DNA from: Patescibacteria group bacterium
GTDB taxonomy: Bacteria; Patescibacteriota; Patescibacteriia; Patescibacteriales; JAQTRU01
Length of the DNA stretch: 41,723 bases
Assembly (NCBI GenBank): GCA_028716725.1
Contig: JAQUPG010000014.1
Span: 1 to 41,723 of the forward strand
Direction of reading: 5' to 3'
Position 1 is the stretch's first letter, and each line of letters begins with the position of its first letter. Position numbers and translations under genes: made by a program. Below the pieces are notes generated by a model, which did not search any database, was not told where the DNA came from, and saw nothing but the letters and a program-made list of their open reading frames with translations. Shown here in pieces: positions 29,002 to 38,161 of this stretch.

Positions 29002-30516
29002 TTATTTATTATTTAATAATTTTTTTAGCAGTTCTATTACTATTTTGGGATTGGCTTTTCCCCCTGTTTGGGCCATAACTTGTCCAATAAAGAATTGTAG
29101 CACGTTTTCCTTTCCTTGTCTATACTGTTTGGCTTGTTTCTCATTTTTTTTTATTACAGCTTTTATTATTTTCTCCAGCTCGGCTTCATTATCCATCTGC
29201 TCCAAGCCTAAGTTGGCCATGATGTCGCTCGGGTCTCCGCCTTTCTTATACATTATTTCCATAATTTTTTGCCCAGCCGAAGAATTAATTTTATTTTGAT
29301 AGACCAAAGTTATAAGTTCGGCAAAATTTTCCGGAGTAATTTTTATTTCGGTGATGGATTTTCCGTCTTTATTAAGATGCTTAAACAATTCGCTGATAAG
29401 CCAATTGCCCGTGATTTTTGCCAGTTTGTTTTTTTGCCTTTCCCAGGTGTCGCCGGTTGCGTCTATCCAGGCCCGGAGTTCCGAGATTACTTTTTCCGTG
29501 TAGCCGGCCAATTTTTTGTCGCTTGCTAAAATTTCCGCCGCGGCCTCGTCAAAATTATATTCGGCCATAAAGCGTTTCTTTTTCTCCGGCGGCAATTCAA
29601 TTAGGCCGGTTTTTATTTTTTCAAGCCATTGCCCGTCAATTTTTATGGGCGGAATATCCGGCTCAGGAAAATAGCGGTAATCAGAAGAGGTTTCTTTTAT
29701 TCTTTGCCTCACGGTTTGGTTTTTATTTTCATCCCAACCCCGGGTTTCCTGAACTAATTTTTCTCGCGCTTCTAAAGCTTTAGTTTGCCTTTTTACTTCA
29801 TAGTCAATGGCTTTTTCAATGGCGCGGAAAGAATTTATGTTTTTTAATTCCACCTTTGGGTTAAGCTTGTATTTGCCGATTGGTTTTATTTCACAATTAC
29901 CCTCGTATTTCCATTTGCCTTTTTCCTGCACGCTGACATTAGCTTCGCAGCGCATTTCGCCTTTTTCCATATCGGCGTTGGAAATATCCAGATAGCGCAA
30001 AATCTGCTGAAAAGTTTGGCAGAATTTTTTGGCTTCGCCTGAGTCTTTAATTATTGGTTCGGTTACCATTTCAATCAAGGGCGTGCCGGCGCGGTTAAAA
30101 TCAAGCAGAGTGTAATTTTTTCCGGTCGGATGAGTGGATTTTCCCGTGTCTTCTTCCAGATGCAGGCGGGTTATTTTTATGTCCCGGTCGTTAACTTCAA
30201 GATGCCCGTCGTAACAGAAAGGCAGGTCGTATTGGGAAATCTGGTAGCCCTTGGGCAAATCCGGGTAAAAATAATTTTTCCGGTCAAACTTGGAAAGCTC
30301 CCTGATTTTACAGTTTAAAGCCAACCCGGCCAAAACCGCCCATTCTATGGCCTGCTTGTTGGGGACAGGCAGGGTGCCGGGATGGCCAAGACAAATCGGG
30401 CAGACCGTGGTATTGGGTTTTTTACCTAAAGAGTCGTTATCGCAAGAGCAGAACATTTTTGACTTGGTTTTCAGCTCGGCATGAATTTCTAAACCGATAA
30501 TTACGTCATAGTCCAT
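29002..30516 (-). CDS. gatB: Asp-tRNA(Asn)/Glu-tRNA(Gln) amidotransferase subunit B
   Basis: MDYDVIIGLEIHAELKTKSKMFCSCDND...CPICLGHPGTLPVPN...HLEEDTGKSTH...DFNRAGTPLIEMVTEP. Confidence 0.98.
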   Translation of the reverse strand: MDYDVIIGLEIHAELKTKSKMFCSCDNDSLGKKPNTTVCPICLGHPGTLPVPNKQAIEWAVLAGLALNCKIRELSKFDRKNYFYPDLPKGYQISQYDLPFCYDGHLEVNDRDIKITRLHLEEDTGKSTHPTGKNYTLLDFNRAGTPLIEMVTEPIIKDSGEAKKFCQTFQQILRYLDISNADMEKGEMRCEANVSVQEKGKWKYEGNCEIKPIGKYKLNPKVELKNINSFRAIEKAIDYEVKRQTKALEAREKLVQETRGWDENKNQTVRQRIKETSSDYRYFPEPDIPPIKIDGQWLEKIKTGLIELPPEKKKRFMAEYNFDEAAAEILASDKKLAGYTEKVISELRAWIDATGDTWERQKNKLAKITGNWLISELFKHLNKDGKSITEIKITPENFAELITLVYQNKINSSAGQKIMEIMYKKGGDPSDIMANLGLEQMDNEAELEKIIKAVIKKNEKQAKQYRQGKENVLQFFIGQVMAQTGGKANPKIVIELLKKLLNNK

Positions 30517-30601
30517 AAATTGGAAATTTTTAGTTAGTTTCGTACCTTTATTTTATCCTTAAATAGCGGAAAAAGCAACCTTTAAGGTGAAAGCGGTAAA
30601 G

Positions 30602-30635
30602 AAAAACCGTCTCATAAGTATAGAGGCGGTTTTTA
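30602..30635 (-). terminator. Terminator of minus-strand zinc-ribbon gene
   Basis: aaaaaccgtctcataagtatagaggcggttttt. Confidence 0.75.
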
Positions 30636-30893
30636 GTTGGGACACATGTCAAATTCTGCACAAAGAGCAAGATATTCGTGATATGGCTTGAAAAAAATCT
30701 CACCACAATTTAAACAAGGAGCGAAAACGTGCCTAGAGATATTAAAAATTACTTCTCCCTCTTCTCCTAAAAAATTCAGGCCGACGAAGTCAACTATAGT
30801 AGTATTCAGGAAAATGGGAGAAGAACAAATCGGGCAGTTTTCTATTCTTATTTTCGCGCCTTGCTCTTCCGTTCCGCCACATTCTATTCCCAT
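30633..30893 (-). CDS. Small Cys-rich (zinc-ribbon-like) protein
   Basis: ENCPICSSPIF...APCLNCGEIFF; SD-like aaggaag. Confidence 0.65.
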   Translation of the reverse strand: MGIECGGTEEQGAKIRIENCPICSSPIFLNTTIVDFVGLNFLGEEGEVIFNISRHVFAPCLNCGEIFFKPYHEYLALCAEFDMCPN

Positions 30894-30990
30894 CTTGTCT
30901 TCCTTTTCTATTTTTGTTTTTATGGTTTTAGATAATTATATAGCAAAGCAGCTGGTTCGTCAATTTTAATAAGTTTTCGGTATCCGGAAG

Positions 30991-31025
30991 AAAAAAGCCG
31001 CGTCTGATTAAAAGGATGTGGCTTT
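30991..31025 (-). terminator. Terminator of minus-strand Cys-rich gene
   Basis: aaagccacatccttttaatcagacgcggctttttt on - strand. Confidence 0.75.
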
Positions 31026-31211
31026 CTAATAATCGCCAGATTTTCTGACCGGGATTCTCACAGTGTAAGTATATAGATATTCCTCGCCACATTCGGGGCA
31101 AACGGATTTTACGGTAAAAATGATTCTGCCGCAAACATGTTCATGCTCAATCACCGTATTATCCCTTTTTGCCTCGAATGGTTTCTTGCATTTTTTGCAG
31201 AAGATTTTCAT
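31026..31211 (-). CDS. Small zinc-ribbon-like protein
   Basis: MKIFCKKCKKPFEAK...VKSVCPECGEEYLYTYTV; SD gggagg. Confidence 0.65.
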   Translation of the reverse strand: MKIFCKKCKKPFEAKRDNTVIEHEHVCGRIIFTVKSVCPECGEEYLYTYTVRIPVRKSGDY

Positions 31212-31294
31212 TGTTTCCTCCCGGATAATGTGGGGAGCAAATAAAAAAAGAACGGATTTAGCATTTTAAACCATTCTTTTATTTCTGTCAATAG

Positions 31295-32467
31295 TTAAAA
31301 AAGCCCTGAGGAGCCAAAACCATTATTATTTCTTTCGGTTTCATCGTTTATTTTGTCCTCTTTTATTTCCAAATTTGGCGCGGGCTGGATTAAAATCTGG
31401 GCGATTTTTTGCCCAGGCGCGATGTTATAAATATCTTCGCTTAGATTTATCATATTAACCAGGATTTCGCCGCGGTAGTTTGAATCTATGACCCCGGCCG
31501 TGGTATGGATGCCGGATTTGGCCACGCCGCTTTTATCCCAGATCAAGCCGGCGTATCCTTCCGGGATTGCCATTTTAATGCCCGTGCTGACAACTATACT
31601 TTCTCCAGGGAGTAAGGAATAATAATCAGCCGCATATAAATCAAGGCCGGCGTCGCCTTCGTGAGTTCTTTGCGGCAGTTTGGCGTTCGGTTTTATTCTT
31701 TCAATTTTTAAAACCGGCTTGTTAAGATTTTTTTCATATTCCAAAGTGTTTAAAAAGGGGATATGGCTTTTCTCCCGGAAGCTAATTAATCGGTTTACTT
31801 CCTGCCAGACTAAATTATGGATTTCCTGGCGGGTCATAATTTCGCCGTTTCTGGTGCATTCTATTAAAGTGAAGTCCGGGAAAGTTCTGGCGATTTCCAG
31901 ATAAACCTGCTCGGCCCGGCGCAGATGGTTAATATCGGCTTCGTGCAAGTCTCTTTTGGCTCCGTTTATATAATCGCGGTGGCCTTTCTGGTCAACTAAT
32001 TTCTGGGCAATGGCGGCGTCAACGTGGAGAATAATATTTAAGTCCGGTTTGGGAATATTAAAAATTTCATATTCCAGTTCATAGAGCCAGGAGAAATAAT
32101 TTTTCCTTTCCAAAGGATTAGCGATTTTTCCGCCCTGGTGGCCCATGTTAGCGGTCACGTAACGGTTGGCGATAACGATTTTACCTTCTCCCAGCCATTT
32201 TTTTATCTTAAAGCTGGCATCATAGCGGTCGCAGGCGTAAAAAATCGAAGCCCGATAAGGCCCGACTTCATCGGCTTTTCCATAATCTCCGTTTAAATAT
32301 TTTTCTATTAAGCCGGCTGATTTTTCGCCGTACTGGGGAAAATCAATCATCGCTACCGGCAAGCCCGAATTTTCCAGCCGAGTAAAAAGCATTTGCGTTT
32401 GGGTAGCTTTGCCGGATCCGTCTGTGCCGTCAATAACAATAAACTTCCCCTTTTTATTTGTGTTCAT
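31295..32467 (-). CDS. Fused thymidylate kinase - dUTP diphosphatase
   Basis: Tmk: GKFIVIDGTDGSGKATQTQML...DRYDASFKIKKWLGEGKIVIANRYVTANMGHQGGK; Dut: NAKLPQRTHEGDAGLDLYAAD...GLIWDKSGVAKSGIHTTAGVIDSNYRGEI...ERNNNGFGSSGLF in one frame. Confidence 0.94.
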   Translation of the reverse strand: MNTNKKGKFIVIDGTDGSGKATQTQMLFTRLENSGLPVAMIDFPQYGEKSAGLIEKYLNGDYGKADEVGPYRASIFYACDRYDASFKIKKWLGEGKIVIANRYVTANMGHQGGKIANPLERKNYFSWLYELEYEIFNIPKPDLNIILHVDAAIAQKLVDQKGHRDYINGAKRDLHEADINHLRRAEQVYLEIARTFPDFTLIECTRNGEIMTRQEIHNLVWQEVNRLISFREKSHIPFLNTLEYEKNLNKPVLKIERIKPNAKLPQRTHEGDAGLDLYAADYYSLLPGESIVVSTGIKMAIPEGYAGLIWDKSGVAKSGIHTTAGVIDSNYRGEILVNMINLSEDIYNIAPGQKIAQILIQPAPNLEIKEDKINDETERNNNGFGSSGLF

Positions 32468-32514
32468 ATTACCTTTAGACAAGAAAAGAGTGCTCCTTGC
32501 ACCCCCTTGTGTTA

Positions 32515-32642
32515 AATCCAAAATTCAAAATCACAAATTCCAAATAAATTACAATAATCAAATTCAAAATTCAAAAATGTTTTGAAATTGGTTATTTGAA
32601 TTTTGATATTATTTGTTATTTGTAATTTTGGATTTTGAATTT
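32515..32642. repeat. Long AT-rich inverted pair of heptad-period repeats between adk and tmk-dut
   Basis: ccaaaattcaaaatcacaaattcc...aaattcaaaattcaaaa / gaaattggttatttgaattttgatatt...aattttggattttgaattt. Confidence 0.85.
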
Positions 32643-32643
32643 A

Positions 32644-33306
32644 TTATTTTTTAAGGACTTCTGTTATTTGTCTGCTTACCTCTGGTATCGGCGGCATGCC
32701 GTCAATTTTTTTATAAACACCTTTCTTTTGGTAGTAGTCAATTAAGGGTTTGGTTTCCTTATTGTATAGATCCAGCCTTTTTTTTATCGTTTCCGGTTTG
32801 TCATCTTCTCTTATAACTAATTTTTCTCCGCATGCACCGCAGATCTCATCATTTTTCGGAGGATTGTAAATCAGATGATAAACTTTCTGGCATTTAAGGC
32901 AGGTTCTTCTCTGACTTATTCTTTTTATGGCCTCTTCGTCGCTGATCCAGACTTCTAAGACTAAATCTATCCCTTTTATTTTATCTAAAAATTCTGCCTG
33001 GGTCAAATTGCGGGGAAAGCCGTCTAAAATAAAGCCGTTAGTGCAGTCTTTTTGTTCTAAGCGCTGTTTTGTAATCTCATTGGTAATTTCATCAGGCACC
33101 AGAGCGCCGGATTTAACGATTGAGTCAATTTTTTTTCCTAATTCAGTCTGGTTTTTTATATTTTCCCTGAAAATTTCACCGGTAGAAATATGGGGGATGC
33201 CGAGCCTTTGGCTAAAAATATCGGCCTGTGTGCCCTTGCCTGATCCTTGCGGTCCCATGATGATTATATTTACCCCGTTAGAAATTTTATTATTTTTCTT
33301 ATCCAT
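32644..33306 (-). CDS. adk: Adenylate kinase
   Basis: IIIMGPQGSGKGTQADIFSQRLGIPHISTGEIFRENI...DGFPRNLTQAEFL; four-Cys lid CLKCQKVYHLIYNPPKNDEICGAC. Confidence 0.97.
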   Translation of the reverse strand: MDKKNNKISNGVNIIIMGPQGSGKGTQADIFSQRLGIPHISTGEIFRENIKNQTELGKKIDSIVKSGALVPDEITNEITKQRLEQKDCTNGFILDGFPRNLTQAEFLDKIKGIDLVLEVWISDEEAIKRISQRRTCLKCQKVYHLIYNPPKNDEICGACGEKLVIREDDKPETIKKRLDLYNKETKPLIDYYQKKGVYKKIDGMPPIPEVSRQITEVLKK

Positions 33307-33378
33307 AATAATATATTTATTGATTTTTTTAACATTTCATTTTTATCCGTTTATTTCTAGTAAGATTTCTAACGGGGT
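33272..33378 (-). mobile_element. 107-bp inverted-repeat (MITE-like) element, copy B
   Basis: ACCCCGTTAGAAAT terminal inverted repeats on both sides; includes the start codon of adk. Confidence 0.75.
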
Positions 33379-33383
33379 GAATA

Positions 33384-33941
33384 TTATTCCAAATTTTTGA
33401 TTAAATTATCAATTTGTTGCTGTAATTTTTCTAAAGTAGAATCATTGGTTAAAGTAAATTGGGCTTGGCTCATGACTTCCGGAATGGTTAATTCGGTTTC
33501 TTGCTGTTCATCGGCTAAAAATTGTTCATAAATTTTTTTAGAATCATCCGCGTTTTCCGTTCTCGAAGTTAATCTTTCATATCTTATTTTCGGTTCAGTT
33601 TCCACTTTTACCAGTTTAAATTCCGGCAAATCTTTTAGATATTTTATATCAGACAATCGCCTGATGCCGTCAATGACTATTAAATTATTGGTTTCATTCC
33701 TGACATCGCCGGCGATTACTTTAGCCAGTAAATCATCGCCAAATCCTTGACGCAGAACTTTAGAGATATTTTGCATGTTTTCCCTGGTAATCTCTAAATA
33801 CAGTCTATTCAAAACATCCCGGAGAGGGGTGGAAAAGCGATAAGCAATTGCTCCATATTTATTTACTAAATATTCGGCGACTGTGCCTTTGCCGCAAGAA
33901 ATTTTTCCGACCAGGCCAATGATTATTTTTTTATTAGGCAT
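33384..33941 (-). CDS. P-loop nucleotide kinase-like protein (dephospho-CoA kinase/dNMP kinase-like)
   Basis: IIIGLVGKISCGKGTVAEYLVNKYGAIAYRFSTPLRDVLNRL...LIVIDGIRRLSDI. Confidence 0.8.
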   Translation of the reverse strand: MPNKKIIIGLVGKISCGKGTVAEYLVNKYGAIAYRFSTPLRDVLNRLYLEITRENMQNISKVLRQGFGDDLLAKVIAGDVRNETNNLIVIDGIRRLSDIKYLKDLPEFKLVKVETEPKIRYERLTSRTENADDSKKIYEQFLADEQQETELTIPEVMSQAQFTLTNDSTLEKLQQQIDNLIKNLE

Positions 33942-33943
33942 AA

Positions 33944-34447
33944 TTAATAAATTACTTTATATTTTACCATTATAGCGTCATCGTTTATTTTTTCCATTTT
34001 TTCAAGCTTGAGATTAACGCCAAAATCCTTATTAAAAAGGGAAAGGCCGTCGCCGAATATTTTCGGTTCTATGGTCAAAATAATTTCGGAAATTAATTTT
34101 TTCTCCAAAAACAGGGAATTAAGAAAAGCGCCGCCGCCCAATAAAGCCGATTTATAGCCCATTTTTTCCAGTTCTTTTAAAACCGGCTCCGGTTCGCCAG
34201 TTACCCATTTTACGCCCTCTGTTTTCGGCGGATTTTTTTCCAAGGTAAAGACAACGTTAAGCCGGCCGGGCAGAGGAGCGGGAAAAGTGGCGAAAGTTTT
34301 AGCCCCCATCATAACGACTCCATGCTCTTTAGAAATTTTGGCAAATAATTTCTTATCTTCTTTGCTTGTCCAGTCCGGGAAATGCTTGTCATGTTTGGCA
34401 ATTTTACCGTCTAGGGTTATAGCCATCATCATGGTTACGGGAATCAT
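33944..34447 (-). CDS. Dihydrofolate reductase family protein
   Basis: MIPVTMMMAITLDGKIAKHDKHFPDWTSKEDKKLFAKISKEHGVVMMGAKTFATFPAPLPGRLNVVFT. Confidence 0.9.
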   Translation of the reverse strand: MIPVTMMMAITLDGKIAKHDKHFPDWTSKEDKKLFAKISKEHGVVMMGAKTFATFPAPLPGRLNVVFTLEKNPPKTEGVKWVTGEPEPVLKELEKMGYKSALLGGGAFLNSLFLEKKLISEIILTIEPKIFGDGLSLFNKDFGVNLKLEKMEKINDDAIMVKYKVIY

Positions 34448-34452
34448 TTAAT

Positions 34453-34487
34453 TTAAGAATTAAGAATTATGATTTAAGAATTAAGAT
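34453..34487. repeat. Heptad array between DHFR gene and thyA
   Basis: TTAAGAA TTAAGAA TTATGAT TTAAGAA TTAAGAT. Confidence 0.9.
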
Positions 34488-34506
34488 AAAGATGAACCCC
34501 ATGGCG

Positions 34507-35406
34507 TTATACCGCAATAGGAGCTTTGATGGGAGGGTGCGGATCGTAGCCTTCTAAAGTGAAATCTTCGTACTTAAAGGAAAAAATGTCTTTTACTTCT
34601 GGGTTAATTTTCATAGTCGGTAAAGCCCGCGGTTCCCTGGATAGCTGCAAGTTAACCTGCTCGCGGTGATTATTATAAATATGAACGTCTCCGAAAGTAT
34701 GGACAAAATCCCCGAGCTCCCGGCCGGTAACCTGAGCCATCATCATAGTGAGCAGGGCGTAAGAAGCGATGTTAAACGGCACCCCCAAGAAAACATCAGC
34801 GCTTCTTTGGTAAAGCTGGCAGGATAATTTATTATTGGCCACATAAAATTGGAATAAAGTATGGCAGAGCGGGGGAGCGGCCTTTTTGGCTTTTATCAGT
34901 TCCTGGATATCAGCGACATTCCAGGCGCCGACCAGAATCCGGCGCGAGTCCGGATTGTTTTTTATCATCTCGACCACTTCTTCTATCTGGTTAATCGGCT
35001 TGCCGTCATAGCCGGGCCAGCGCACCCATTGTTTGCCGTAGACCGGCCCGAGCTCACCCCATTTTTTAGCGAAATCGTTATCGGTTTTTATTTTTTCCAC
35101 GAATTCTTCCAGGGTTTCGTTTTTATATTCCGGGCTGGCCTTATAACCCTCATAAGGCCATTCATTCCAGATTTTAACGTCGTTATCCACCAAATATTTA
35201 ATGTTGGTGTCGCCTTTTAAAAACCAGAGCAATTCATGAATGATACCCCGCAAAAAAACTTTTTTAGTGGTGAGCAAAGGGAAGCCCTTGGCTAAATCCA
35301 TGCGAATTTGCCGGCCGAAAAGGCTCCTTGTGCCGACCCCGGTCCGGTCGCTTTTGTCAGTGCCGTTGTCTAAAATATCCTGTAATAAGTCTAAATATTG
35401 CTTCAT
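34507..35406 (-). CDS. thyA: Thymidylate synthase
   Basis: [81 protein letters not shown]. Confidence 0.99.
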   Translation of the reverse strand: MKQYLDLLQDILDNGTDKSDRTGVGTRSLFGRQIRMDLAKGFPLLTTKKVFLRGIIHELLWFLKGDTNIKYLVDNDVKIWNEWPYEGYKASPEYKNETLEEFVEKIKTDNDFAKKWGELGPVYGKQWVRWPGYDGKPINQIEEVVEMIKNNPDSRRILVGAWNVADIQELIKAKKAAPPLCHTLFQFYVANNKLSCQLYQRSADVFLGVPFNIASYALLTMMMAQVTGRELGDFVHTFGDVHIYNNHREQVNLQLSREPRALPTMKINPEVKDIFSFKYEDFTLEGYDPHPPIKAPIAV

Positions 35407-35420
35407 ATGTTTTATATTGA

Positions 35421-35918
35421 CTATTGATCTTCATATTCAGCGGTTTTGTCGTTTAATAAATTATATTGCACACCAGCTTCAGTAAATACTTCTTTAGTTC
35501 TTTCTCCGGCGTGATAATCTTCTTCTGAAACGACCCTTTTTATGCCGGCGTTAATTATCATTTTTGCGCAGGCGTAGCAAGGAGTCATTTTTGTGTACAT
35601 CGTTGATCCTTCCAGTTTAATTCCGAAACGCGCAGCCATAACGATAGCATTTTGTTCCGCATGAGTTGTCCTAATGCAGTGTCTTGATTCATGGCCGTCT
35701 TCATGCTTAACAGTGCTCATTTCATGTCCTACTTCATCGCAGTGTTTAAGCCCAACTGGAGCTCCGACATAACCAGTGGCGATAATCCTTTTGTCTTTTA
35801 CGATAACACATCCTGATCTCGCTCGATCGCAAGTTCCTCTGCGTCCGACTACATTTAGGATCTCCATAAAGTATTCATCCCATGATGGACGTTTATAGTT
35901 TTTGTCTTGATTTTCCAT
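35421..35918 (-). CDS. dCMP deaminase (ComEB-like)
   Basis: [14 protein letters not shown]...[20 protein letters not shown]. Confidence 0.96.
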   Translation of the reverse strand: MENQDKNYKRPSWDEYFMEILNVVGRRGTCDRARSGCVIVKDKRIIATGYVGAPVGLKHCDEVGHEMSTVKHEDGHESRHCIRTTHAEQNAIVMAARFGIKLEGSTMYTKMTPCYACAKMIINAGIKRVVSEEDYHAGERTKEVFTEAGVQYNLLNDKTAEYEDQ

Positions 35919-35987
35919 AGTTTTTGTTGCGAATAAGTTTGTTAGAGTATTTCTATTTTAGCAGATTAAAAAAAAGAGGGCAAATCA

Positions 35988-36050
35988 CATAACTCATAAC
36001 GCGTAACGCATAACATTACCCCCTTTCGAAAAGGGGGTTGGGGGTTTTTA
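35988..36050. repeat. Heptad array followed by GC-rich palindrome
   Basis: CATAACT CATAACG CGTAACG CATAACA then ccccctttcgaaaagggggttggggg. Confidence 0.85.
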
Positions 36051-36101
36051 GGGGAAAAGCAGGAACTTTGATTATGGCTGACCATTAAATTGAATATAAG
36101 C

Positions 36102-36138
36102 AAAAGGCTCAGCTATCTTGACAGAGGCTGAGCCTTTT
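36102..36138 (-). terminator. Terminator after rplA
   Basis: aaaaggctcagctatcttgacagaggctgagccttttt. Confidence 0.88.
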
Positions 36139-36158
36139 TATGGGATTATTTAATGTTA

Positions 36159-36908
36159 TTAATTGGTTTCCACCTTAATGCCCGGACCCATAGAAGAGCT
36201 TATGGCGATATTCTTTATATAAACGCCTTTGGAACTGGTTGGCTTGGCTTTCTTTACGGCTTCCAGAAAAACATTATAATTTTCCTGAAGTTCTCCCTCC
36301 GGGAAACTTACTTTTCCGATAACGGCGTGGACATTGCCCGTATCATCGCTTCTGAAGCTTACCTTGCCTTTTTTTAATTCGGCCACGGCTTTGGCCGGAT
36401 TCGGGGTAACGGTTTCATTTTTCGGCGAAGGCATAAGGCCGCGGGTGCCTAAAATTTTAGCAATGGCGGCTAAATTTTTCATCATCGCCGGTTCCGCTAC
36501 CGCCACCTGGAAATCGGTTTTTTCGGTTTTTTTGATTTCCGCGATTAATTCTTCTCCGCCGGCTAAATCAGCGCCGGCGGCTTTAACTTCCTTTACTTTC
36601 TCCGGCATGACAAAAGCGGCGACTTTTACGGTTTTGCCGGTTCCGTGCGGCAGGCTGACAGTAGATCTTATTTGCTGGTCGCCCTTTTTCGTATCAATTC
36701 CCAAGCGGAAATGAACTTCTACTGAAGCGTCAAATTTCGTTTTTGACAATTTTTTAGTCAAGGCAATCGCTTCTTTCGCCGGATAAGCTTTAGCCCTGTC
36801 AATTTCGGTTGTTTTTATTTGTTCTTTTGTCTCCTGTTTTTCTTCCTGTTTCTCTTGCCTCGCCGTAGTCCCGCTAAGCGGGACGGAGGCGGGTTGCTTT
36901 TTTGCCAT
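36159..36908 (-). CDS. rplA: 50S ribosomal protein L1 with N-terminal extension
   Basis: MAKKQPASVPLSGTTARQEKQEEKQETKEQIK...GTGKTVKVAAFVMPEKVKEVKAAGADLAGGEELIAEI...ILGTRGLMPSPKNETVTPNPAKAV; ORF start 36950 probably too early. Confidence 0.97.
   Translation of the reverse strand: MAKKQPASVPLSGTTARQEKQEEKQETKEQIKTTEIDRAKAYPAKEAIALTKKLSKTKFDASVEVHFRLGIDTKKGDQQIRSTVSLPHGTGKTVKVAAFVMPEKVKEVKAAGADLAGGEELIAEIKKTEKTDFQVAVAEPAMMKNLAAIAKILGTRGLMPSPKNETVTPNPAKAVAELKKGKVSFRSDDTGNVHAVIGKVSFPEGELQENYNVFLEAVKKAKPTSSKGVYIKNIAISSSMGPGIKVETN
36868..36884. repeat. GTCCCGCTAAGCGGGAC palindrome in frame in rplA N-terminus
   Basis: Perfect 8-bp arms; encodes VPLSGT within the extension. Confidence 0.85.
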
Positions 36909-36993
36909 ATATTTCGTGGTGCGAGCGTCCCGAGCTCTCGGGACTCCCACAATTATTATAAATAGTTAAAATTCGTAATTCTTAAATCTTAAT

Positions 36994-37416
36994 TTACTTT
37001 ATTTCCACTCCCATTTGCCTGGCTGTCCCGGCGATAATTTTTTTCGCCTGTTTAACGTCATTAGTATTAAGGTCGGGCAGTTTAACAGTGGCAATTTCTT
37101 CCAATTGTTTGTCCGTAAGAGTGGCAACCTTTTCCGTCAGAGGCTTGCCCGAGCCGCTTTTTATTTTAGCGTATTTTTTTATCAGTTCAGCGGCGGGCGG
37201 AGTTTTCATTATAAAAGTGAAAGTGCGGTCTTCAAAAACCGTAATTTCCACCGGAATAATATCGCCCATCTTATCCTTTGAAGCCTCATTAAATTTAGAG
37301 CAGAAATCAGCGATATTTAAGCCATGCTGGCCCAAAGCCGGACCAACCGGAGGGGCAGGATTAGCCTGGCCGGCCGGAATCTGTAATTTTATTTTCGTCA
37401 GAATTTTTTTCGCCAT
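36994..37416 (-). CDS. rplK: 50S ribosomal protein L11
   Basis: [39 protein letters not shown]. Confidence 0.99.
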   Translation of the reverse strand: MAKKILTKIKLQIPAGQANPAPPVGPALGQHGLNIADFCSKFNEASKDKMGDIIPVEITVFEDRTFTFIMKTPPAAELIKKYAKIKSGSGKPLTEKVATLTDKQLEEIATVKLPDLNTNDVKQAKKIIAGTARQMGVEIK

Positions 37417-37424
37417 ATATATTA

Positions 37425-37543
37425 GTTGATTAGTTACTTAGTTGATTAGGGATTAGTTTTTTAACTAAGAAGCATATCCCCGCATACATTAATTCATAGA
37501 GCCTAATTAACTAATTAACTAAGCCCTAATTAACTAAAGTTAT
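37425..37543. repeat. AT-rich inverted heptad-like repeats between nusG and rplK
   Basis: ttagttgattagttacttagttgattaggg / cctaattaactaattaactaagccctaattaactaa. Confidence 0.8.
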
Positions 37544-38085
37544 ACTTTCTTAATTTGCAAAAAATCTAATTCTACCGGCGTTTCCCGCCCGAACATAGAA
37601 ACGGAAACTTTTATTTTTCCTTTCGCTTCATCAATATGGGTTACTTTCCCCTCAAGGTTCTTAAAGGGGCCGTCGGTTATTTTAACCGGCGAACCGACGG
37701 AAACGTCGATTTTATACTTCGGCTCTTCCACGCCCATTCTTTTCTGCAGGCCCTTTACCTCTTTTTCGCTGATCGGCGTCGGGACAGTGCCCGTGCCGAT
37801 AAAGCCGGTAACGTTGGGGGTATTGCGGACAACGTACCAGGAGTCATCAGTCACAACCATCTCCACCAAAACATAGCCGGGGAAGATTTTTTCCTCTATC
37901 ACTTTGCGCTTACCGTTTTTAATCCGGATTTTCTTTTCGGTCGGAATGAGGATATTAAAAATCTTATCTTCCATGTCCATGGATTCAATCCTTTGTTTTA
38001 AATTCTGGGCGACATTTTCCTCATAGCCGGAATAAGTATGCAGGACATACCAGCGCCGGCCTTGATTTAAAATTTGTTTAGCCAT
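37540..38085 (-). CDS. nusG: Transcription termination/antitermination protein NusG
   Basis: RRWYVLHTYSGYEENVAQNLKQRIESM...KIFPGYVLVEMVVTDDSWYVVRNTPNVTGFIG; upstream ATG 38100 lies in repeat. Confidence 0.98.
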   Translation of the reverse strand: MAKQILNQGRRWYVLHTYSGYEENVAQNLKQRIESMDMEDKIFNILIPTEKKIRIKNGKRKVIEEKIFPGYVLVEMVVTDDSWYVVRNTPNVTGFIGTGTVPTPISEKEVKGLQKRMGVEEPKYKIDVSVGSPVKITDGPFKNLEGKVTHIDEAKGKIKVSVSMFGRETPVELDFLQIKKV

Positions 38086-38092
38086 TTTTTCA

Positions 38093-38155
38093 ATTATCAA
38101 TTTTCAATTATCAATTTTCAATTAATGTTGAAAATCTAATTGTTGAAAATTATTC
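38093..38155. repeat. Heptad array and inverted partner between secE and nusG
   Basis: CAATTAT CAATTTT CAATTAT CAATTTT CAATTAA then ttgaaaatctaattgttgaaaat. Confidence 0.85.
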
Positions 38156-38161
38156 GAAAAA

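Noticed and set aside
29269-30484. Plus-strand ORFs antisense to gatB
   Set aside because: Shadow frames of a clear GatB coding sequence.
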